Source of the DNA: Sipunculus nudus
Taxonomy: Eukaryota; Annelida; Sipuncula; Golfingiida; Sipunculidae
Assembly (NCBI GenBank): GCA_026874595.1
Contig: CM049315.1
Span: forward strand, 9,957,664 to 10,021,663
Reading direction: 5' to 3'
DNA: 64,000 nucleotides
The notes below the pieces were generated by a model. The model was not told the origin of the DNA. It searched no databases and worked only from the letters and a program-made list of their open reading frames with translations. The position numbers were made by a program, and so were the translations under genes. Positions within the stretch are counted from its first letter, which is position 1. Each line of letters starts with the position of its first letter. Positions 48,801 to 57,800 of the stretch are shown in pieces.

Positions 48801-51800
48801 TCACTGGAGTTGAGTGCCCAGGATCGTGTGGATGATCTATCTACAGAGAAAGATAAATTACAGAACGAACTGAAAACGACGAAAGAAACCTTGCAAAAAA
48901 CGGAGCAGGAAAATGATGACCTGAGAGAAGCCAAAGAAATTCTTGTGCAAGAACTCAAAGTGGTTAAATCAGCCAACGATTTTGAGTTGAAATCTGTTCA
49001 GGATCGCCTGGACAGGAAAACTGAAGAATTCCACCTCAGTGAAAAATCCAATAAGGAACTCAAGGGTCTTTATGACGGAATGAAATTGAAATTAGAAGAG
49101 ATAGAAAATAATTTAGGCAAGGCAAAGGAGAGCAGTAGTGTGCTGGAAAAGCAGATTGGTGAACTGGTCAGAGATAAGGAAATATTGGCTCAAGAGAAGG
49201 AGGAAAAGGCTGCTGTGATTGCAGTGATGGAGAAAGATTTACAGCACCTTAAACAGGCTGTTGAGCAGCAGAAAGGAAGCCAAGTTTCAGTACTTCAGCA
49301 GCTTCAGCAAGACAATGAGGAGCTGGAGCAGTCTATAGCTCAGGTTAAAGAAGATTTAGCCAGCGCTGTGCAGAAACACGAAGAAAAACACAGCTTCCTG
49401 GAGAGACAGCTGGCTGACTGTGAAGCGGAGTACAAGGAGCAGCTCTGTGAGGAGAGGGAACAGCACAGAGTCCACCTGGACAAGCTCAGGTCAGAGCTGA
49501 TGGAGAAAGAAAAAAATGTCCTCAAGATGAAGACGGAGCATGAACGGTAAGGACAGTAACATCAACACTCCTTCATCCTTCTGAAGCCATCATGCTACGC
49601 TTGTTCTAGAACCCCTTACACTATACCAGGGTTTTCTTTAGCACTGTTTGCTTGGTATTCCCACCAGGGAAGTTGGCACAGGGCCACAAGATTGTAGGGC
49701 ACAAAAATGTAGCCAACTGAAAGATAAACCAGTGAATGCAATACCTCTGAGTTTCAAGGGTAACATTTCTTTCAGACTAATAGTAATATTTCTTCTTTGT
49801 CTTATCTTGTAACAAGGTTTCTGTAATTCATTTGTTGAAATAAGTAAAGTAAGCTTGGAAAACTCATAGTTATTCAACAGATTTAAATACTTTAAAACAA
49901 GACGCAATAATTTGTTTTAATATTTTATATATATTTACAGGCTTGTGACTTAAAAAATAATTTTCAGTAGTCATTGACCCTCTAGGCTTATACAGATTGT
50001 TTTATGAAATGATCCTCAGGATATCAGCCGTGCTTTGAATATCATCATCTATTATGTGTTCCAGAGTTAGGGAACAGTTGCGCTTGAAAATCAGCGAATC
50101 AGAGTCCCAGACATTGCAGCAGCAGCAGAAGTTTGAGCACATCATCGCAAACCTCCAGATGGCACTAGAGCAGCAGACAAGTAATGCTGAAGTAGAGCAT
50201 TTGCAACAGGAGGTCGCTAAGTGAGTTGTATAGTTAATCCTAAACCATTAACAGTCTGTGTATAAGTTTGTTAGTAAGATGGATGGGATATATCTTTATT
50301 GACCGATGCATTTGGACAGCTATAATTATAGATTGCTCTGAAGAAAATCCATATGAAAAATAAATACAAACATCATAAACTGGCAAAGGGATCAGAACAG
50401 ATTTTTATGAACCTTATTCTGTGTCTCACAGAAAATATTGTGACAAATATTGTAAGAGTCTATCAGGACAGATGGAGTGCTGTAGAAACCTGTAGCATCA
50501 AGACAAATTCATGAAATGGTACTTCTACTGTTTCTTTACCGCAGGTGTCATTGCTTCAGGCTACAGTAATTAAAAAAGATTTTACAGAATACTCTTGACG
50601 TAAAAATTTCAAGAGTTGACCTATCGTCCTTCCAGATAACTTATATAAAAAATTTCTCAGACATCCCTATTTTCATTGATAAATAACAGACAGTGCTGAT
50701 AATCGATATTAGCATTTCTCCTGATAGCTGGCTCTAGTTGTTACCAGGTTAATAACACATCTGACGGTGACATGATGTCCCTGAAGGTGTGGCTACATAT
50801 CAAAAAACAGGTCTTGTCTCATGCCAGTCTTAAATGGTGTAAACTCCCAAGAAACCCTGACCAATTTATACCTGGTAATTTTACTATGAATATAAATAAG
50901 TTTTAAAAAATCCTGATTTGAAGAGAAACTGGTCAACAATTAATTTGATTATCGCATGAATGTGAGACCATTTATACTGTTCTTTCTTTCCACCAGGTGG
51001 CAGTCTATGTATGAAGAACTTCACAGGAAAGTTCTGCCCTTCCAGGTTAGTATCAGTGTAAATTAGAAGCAGGTAAGAAATTAAGATAATGATTATACAT
51101 TAGTATGGTTTCCCCGCAGTCGGGCCTCCGTGTATTGGGCACACCATTTTATGTTGGAGGTAACTGCCTCCATTATTTTAAATGCTAGCTGAACTAAGTA
51201 TGAACATAACAGCACATGCTTCCGCTCATTTTATATTCTGGTGTTAACCAGGCCCGGTAACTAGTGCACATGCAGGCCCTGGGTGTGTGATCATCCCCTT
51301 TGCTATGTCATACCACTGAGGAACCCCCAAAAGGCATACTGCTCTGTGAGAGAAACACAACCTTTGGACACAGCATTCCCCTTGAGCCTGCAGAACACAC
51401 ACCCTGGGTTGGGGCTGACCGTGAAATTCTCATTGCCTTGACTGAGATGGGAACTCACTAACTCCCCAGCTTTGAGCTCTGTGCTCTGCTCCTAGACCAA
51501 GGAAGGTGGTTTATGGGGCACACCCTAATAGTTATAAATATCAGATCAATCCATCCACTCTGATCATTATTAATATGAAAGATAACCTTCTCAAATAATA
51601 GCTACATGGATTGCCTTGATATATGGTATAACTTTTTATCTTGAATAGCTGTGTGGTGGAAAAAAAAGGTTTAATATTGAAACAGCAAGGTGGATAAAAA
51701 TTAGTGAAAAGAGATCTACAAGTCTTTGTAGCCAGTCAGTTTACTTTATATGAAAGATATTTAGTAAATTATAGCAATTTTTAGCTCAGCTGACTATAAG

Positions 51801-54800
51801 TCATCTGAGCTTTTGTCGTGGTCCATTGTCCGTCGTCCGTCCGTCTGTCCGTCCGTCCGTCCGTCCGTCCGTAGATGTGGCACGTTTTGAAACCGTAAGA
51901 CCTAGGAATCCAAAATTCAGCATAGTGTTAGATGTCCCCAAGATCTCCTACCAAGCCGAAAACTGGGTGTTTGCTACTTCGTTCCTTTGAGAAATTAAGG
52001 AAAAACCTCAATTTTTTATTAAAAACCTATTTTCACACTTCAGGACTGCCTAATATCAAAACCACTCATCTGTTTTACCTCATATTTACCATAAATATTC
52101 CTCTATATAGTTCCTATATACATGCCAGAAATTATGTCTGTATTATTTAATTTAAAAAAGTTATGGGCCCAAACATAATGCATTTTGTAAAAAATCAGAA
52201 AAGATATTTGATCACTTAACACAAAAAATGTTAATGCTATGGACCTTTTTTCCAGTAATATAACTTTAATTAATCAAAATTAAATTGTATACCCAAAATT
52301 AGATGAAAATCTTTTAAATTTTTTAAAATATTAATAAAAATAAAAAATTGGTACCTTAAATTTTGCCCGACTTTGACCATGGCACGTTTTTTTCCTGTAA
52401 GTACTGTGGATTTAATTTTCACAGCATGTTTTTGTTAGCATTTCAACTGTTAACACCAAAAATTTGAAACCAGTTGATCAAAAACTGTAGATTTTAATCA
52501 AGTTTTCAAGCACCATGTAACATATTGTTTACATCAAGCTAGTGTTATGCAGTTTGCAAGAGCTCAGCTCCCCAGCTTCAGCTCTAAGTTCCTTAAATTC
52601 AGCATACAGTTAGATGTCTCCAAAATGCCCTACCATGCCAAGAATTTGGTCACTAGGACATTCGAGATATTAATGAAAAACTTCATTTTTCCATTAAAAA
52701 CCCATTGTTACACTTCAAGACTGCCTTATATCAAAACCACTGATCTGACTTAAATCATAAATAATATACATATTTTTCATTCTCTATGCACATGCCAGAA
52801 TGATGTCAGTATTGTGTAATTGTTTTAAGTTATGGGCCCAAACATTATGCACTTTGTAAAAAATCAAGAAATATATTTACTCCCTTAACAAGAGCATTGC
52901 TGAAGCTAGAGATTTTTTTGTCAGGGATGTAACATTATTTAATCAAGATTCAATTGAATACCCAAAATTAGTTCTGAATTTTTCAAATTTTATTTAGTAT
53001 AAATATAAAATTAGTACCTTAAATTTTGCCCAACTGTGACCATGGCACGTTTGTTTCCCGTGAGCACTGTTGATATAATTTTCATATCATGCACACATAA
53101 GCATTTCAGCTTTTTAGTTTAGAAAGCTGAAAGAAATTGGCCAAAAATTGTAGCTTTTATTAATGTTTTTTATGAGACCCTGTCAGACTTTGGCTCTCTC
53201 CAGCCCCTCTTGAGTCACCTGTATGTTGACCTTGTTGACCTTTCATCAAATTATGCACGCTTGAGGCGAGGCATACATGGAATCCAGGCAGCTTATGGCA
53301 AGCCACAGTTGATCCAGGTGTCCAACCCAACTCATCTAGTAGTTTTAACCAAGAACATAACAAAAAACAATAAATTAATAAATTTTTATTGGTTTTTAGT
53401 AACAAATTAAAGAAAAATAGAAAAGGAATTTGTTAGTTTATAATAACAGGAAATTAACTTGCAGTTACTGATGATATAAGAATCTTGTATCGATGGGTAG
53501 AATGTCACATATTCCAAATAACACCATGCAGTCACCTATGGCATTTTTCAGTTAAATTTTAATGATAAAGAAGTAAATCATATTATTCATTACTAATCAT
53601 TAGGGATCATATGAAGGAAATTAGATAAAGATGCAGTTGATAATATTAATCTAGATTCCTGCTGTGTCTAGTGTGTACATTGATGTGAAATTAGTCCAAA
53701 ATGAATTTTTTACAGTTATTTTTTAATATAAATAAAAGCCATAAAACCAGGTACTTATGATCATTATTTAAATGTGTGAATTTTGTATATTCTGGATTCT
53801 CAACATCATTGTTTGGTGAAAACTGAATAAATTCCAGACATGGTGCGAATACTTTGTAATTGTATTTAAATACGAATATGATTTTGTACTCCATTATAAA
53901 ATTTCTTGCATAAAGAATGGGAATTCAGGTAAAAATGAAAATATATGAATACTCGTGCAAATACTTTCAAAATGTATTCATGAATGCATTCATGAATATA
54001 TTCTTTAATATTATTTTAATAATCATTTCAGTTATATTTCATTTTAAAAAATCATATGATTCTCTTATTATTTTTAATAAAAATTATATTTGGAACAATA
54101 TTTGTATTTTTTTTAATAAATAGTTAAACTCTTATATTATATGTTCTGCTTATAAGTTATATGGCCAAGTCAAAATCTGTGTGACAATAGTACTCCATTG
54201 GTTAATAAAATAAATGAAATCAATCCTCTTCCCTGTCTCCAAAGGTACTATCAAAATCATACATAAGCTAAACAACAACAACTCATAATACAGCTTATAT
54301 TTATTACCACACAAAACCAGCATGTGCCTCATTTCTAAATAATATTTTTTTATCATATATAACAGCTGAGCGTCGTGACCCATAGGTCCCTTGTTTGTTT
54401 AAGAACTGTGTCAGTACTATATTCTTTTTAAATTACTGTTGGTTATATTTTGTTTATTTTAAAACTCACCTACAGCAGTAAAACATCACAGTGAAACATT
54501 TAAATTGATAAGTGAATTACAAGTTTATTTAAGATTCCTTATAATAGTGGAATGCGGATGTGGCTTCTTGAATGTGGATAAAGATCAATATTTAATACAG
54601 AAAATAAGCTAGGTAACATATGTATATACAGCATGTGGATTGCATAACCTGCAAAACAAATTACTTCCACTTTGTATGGATATTTGCCAGACATACATGG
54701 TATACTGGATATGATTGAAAGAAAATGTAAAGCATGCTGGCAAATATATGATAACCCTGCACACACATTCTGTGTACCACAGTTCATTCTGTATTTTGTG

Positions 54801-57800
54801 CATATGAAATTTCAGTTGTCCTTTCAATGTTTTCCAGGCCCAATTGGATGCATATGAAACAGAGAAGCAAGCCCTGCTGAGCTACAGTAAAGACGCCAAG
54901 AAAGAGATCGCCAAGTTGAGCAATGATTATGCTCAGATCCTTGGTCACCAGAACAGTAAACAGAAGATAAAACATGTTGTCAAGTTAAAGGAGGAGAATA
55001 ACTCACTCAGAGAGGTTGGTTATAGCCAAAGAAGATTTGTTCCCTGCTCACAACCTCACCAAATATCATTTGCTTCATTAAACTGATATAAGTGTCATTC
55101 CATTCTATACTGATAATTCATTATTCATTTGATAGGTGGCAGCACATGCAGAGGAGACAATGTGTCTCCCTGAAATTTGTAAAGGTTGTAAGGTTAGCTT
55201 TTGTAATAGCTTCAGTGACAGTCTCAAGATGAAATTCTTGCAAGTCCAGTGTAGCAATCCTGATCCCCTTTAAAACAAACTTTTGGACAGTTAACAATCA
55301 TTTCTTCTGCAGATTAGCATGGACATATATAGGTTATGTAAAGATTTTCCAGTCCCCTCATAACATTATAAAACACATTTACCTGTAGAAAATGTATCTC
55401 CTTATATATTTTGCATGAGTGGAGCATGTCTCCAGACAGCAGCTTTTATTCCTTTATTTTTCCACAAAATATAGAAAGATATTCTTAATAAATCCCCATG
55501 TGACCAAAAAGTCTAGATATCAATGAAAGCACATGTAGTATTTTTATCAGTTTTGGTACCTCATTTTCAGTAAAGGACAAAAAACTGTGTATAACTGGGG
55601 TGAGGCCACTTCCAAATACAGTGCATGATATCACACTTACACCAGCCAATCACTCAGGACCCGTTATTGATCTTGGATTAATCATCCGGTCAGATATGTT
55701 TTATTGATCTTTGGTGACATTTGCATGTAGTCTTACAATGTCAAAGTAAGAATATGTGTCCTGTCAGCCTAATGTGTAATATTCCTTTTCACAAGCAGTC
55801 ATGTTATAACTTTTTGGTTAACCTGACTGTAGTGCTACCACTTTTCCTAGCTTAATGTAACTCTTTATACCCTCTCCCTTAGAATAATAATAAAAAAAAA
55901 TGGTTGGAGGTAATGCATTCAGTCTCAACCTAAAAGATTTGTATGATCAACTGACATGAACTTTACTGAGTATGATATTTGCTGTAATTTTTTACATTTT
56001 TGTTTTCTGTGCAGGAGATCAGTAAATTGCGCGAGTCTGTGAACCACCACAAGAGACAGCTGCGTCGACAGGAAGAAAAAATACAGAGTCTGGAAGGCAA
56101 GAAGAGGTTAGACCCCCGCAAGGCGTTTAAACTGGGCCTGAACAAAGAGAATACACCACCTGTGTCACCCATGAAGGAAGGTCAGTACCAGTCTAAATGA
56201 TATACATTTTATACATATTTTAATTCCTAATTATTATATATGTTTTATACATATTTTAATTCCTCATAGAGTGAATTTGACGGAACCCACAGGGTTTTAA
56301 AGTGTCTTTGATAATTTTATTCCATTTATATATATAGTTTTCTTGAACTTGACTGTGATTATCAGTACACTTTAACTTGTCATATATTATAACTTGGTGC
56401 TTGCAGTTGTGTCATGTTTTAATCAATTTAAAAAGGCCTTTGCTATTATCTGACGTCTATCAATCAAAGGTAATCCCTGGAACCTTTTAAAAAAAAATAA
56501 GTTAGAAAATGCCGATCGGCTGTACACACTGTTAATTTTGTTAATATGCTCATGTTTATAACTTGGGGGCCCACCAAAGTCAGTCCTAATTCATTCAACA
56601 GTTAAGGACATGTGATGGCAAATCTGACAGAGTTTCACAAAGGCCTTTTTGCAGCTAATGACCTTTCATCATCCACACGAATGCAGCCAGCCACCTAACG
56701 TGACAATGAAAAATTCCTGTTTTTTTTTTTCAACACTGGCGGATATACTCTTGTTTGATAGTTTGTAGTTAAACAAACTCGGACATCTAACACAGTGGCG
56801 TTATAAGAACTTTTCTTTCCAGGATTCACCTACAGATAATTATCATATACTCAGAGTAAGCCAGAAATCACATAAATCCTACAGAAAAATTAGGTGAATA
56901 GCTGGCTTTAATAGAAGAACAGCCACAGACACTTTCTGATGCGTCAATGGCTTGGACTAATTAACACATAACGCTGTTTGTGAACCACCTACATAATGTT
57001 AACTTAATCTTACCTGGCAGTTTTAGTTAACAATATTCTCAATACATTCATGATCATAATACATGGATCTCAGCAATATCTTTTTGACCCCTCTTAAACT
57101 TCTAACAGTTTTATTTAAAGGGGCCCAATCACCTATAAAGCATATTGAATTAAGATAAAAAATGGCTTCTTCCCTTTAAAATAAATCTGTACCTGCCAAA
57201 ATATTGCCTTGAAACCATTTGCTTACTCGTGTAAAAAGGGGTTATAAAAAATGAGAGTCAACACAAACAGCGCATGGGGCAGTGTCATCAGAGAGCCACA
57301 ACATGTGTCAATCAGGAGATGCCCTGACTGACTTAGCCCAAAAATATAATGCATGTTCCAGCTGGCTGAAATACTGCTTGGTGCTGATCACTATGGGACC
57401 TCCAGTCATGCAGCCTTGTTATGGTAGACTGACACGTTGACTGTGTTTACCAACACGCAGAGTCATTATAAGGCATTAAACAGCTGCGAGTGAGGTATAG
57501 AGACTGTGCGCTGGGATGGTTTTGCTGGGAAACTTTTGTATAAAGCAAAACTTAACTAATTGTGTGAAAGAGTAGGCATAATATTGCTCCTGATTATGTC
57601 CCTTTAACTCTTGTAGCACAGATGCATATTTTAAAGTACAATGTAACACTGTTAGGTCAATAAAACATGAACAAATACCATTACAAATGTTTACCTAACA
57701 AGTGATTTAACTGAAAACATGATGGTAACATTGATAAGTTATAATAAAAAGGGCAACATCAATGTTATGATGTGTTAATAAGGGCTGTGTATGGCCAGGC

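Noticed and set aside
48368-48976. 202-codon minus-strand open frame rich in Ser and Phe.
   Set aside because: It is the antisense of HMMR exon 14. GAA/AAG-rich coiled-coil coding gives long TTC/CTT frames on the other strand.
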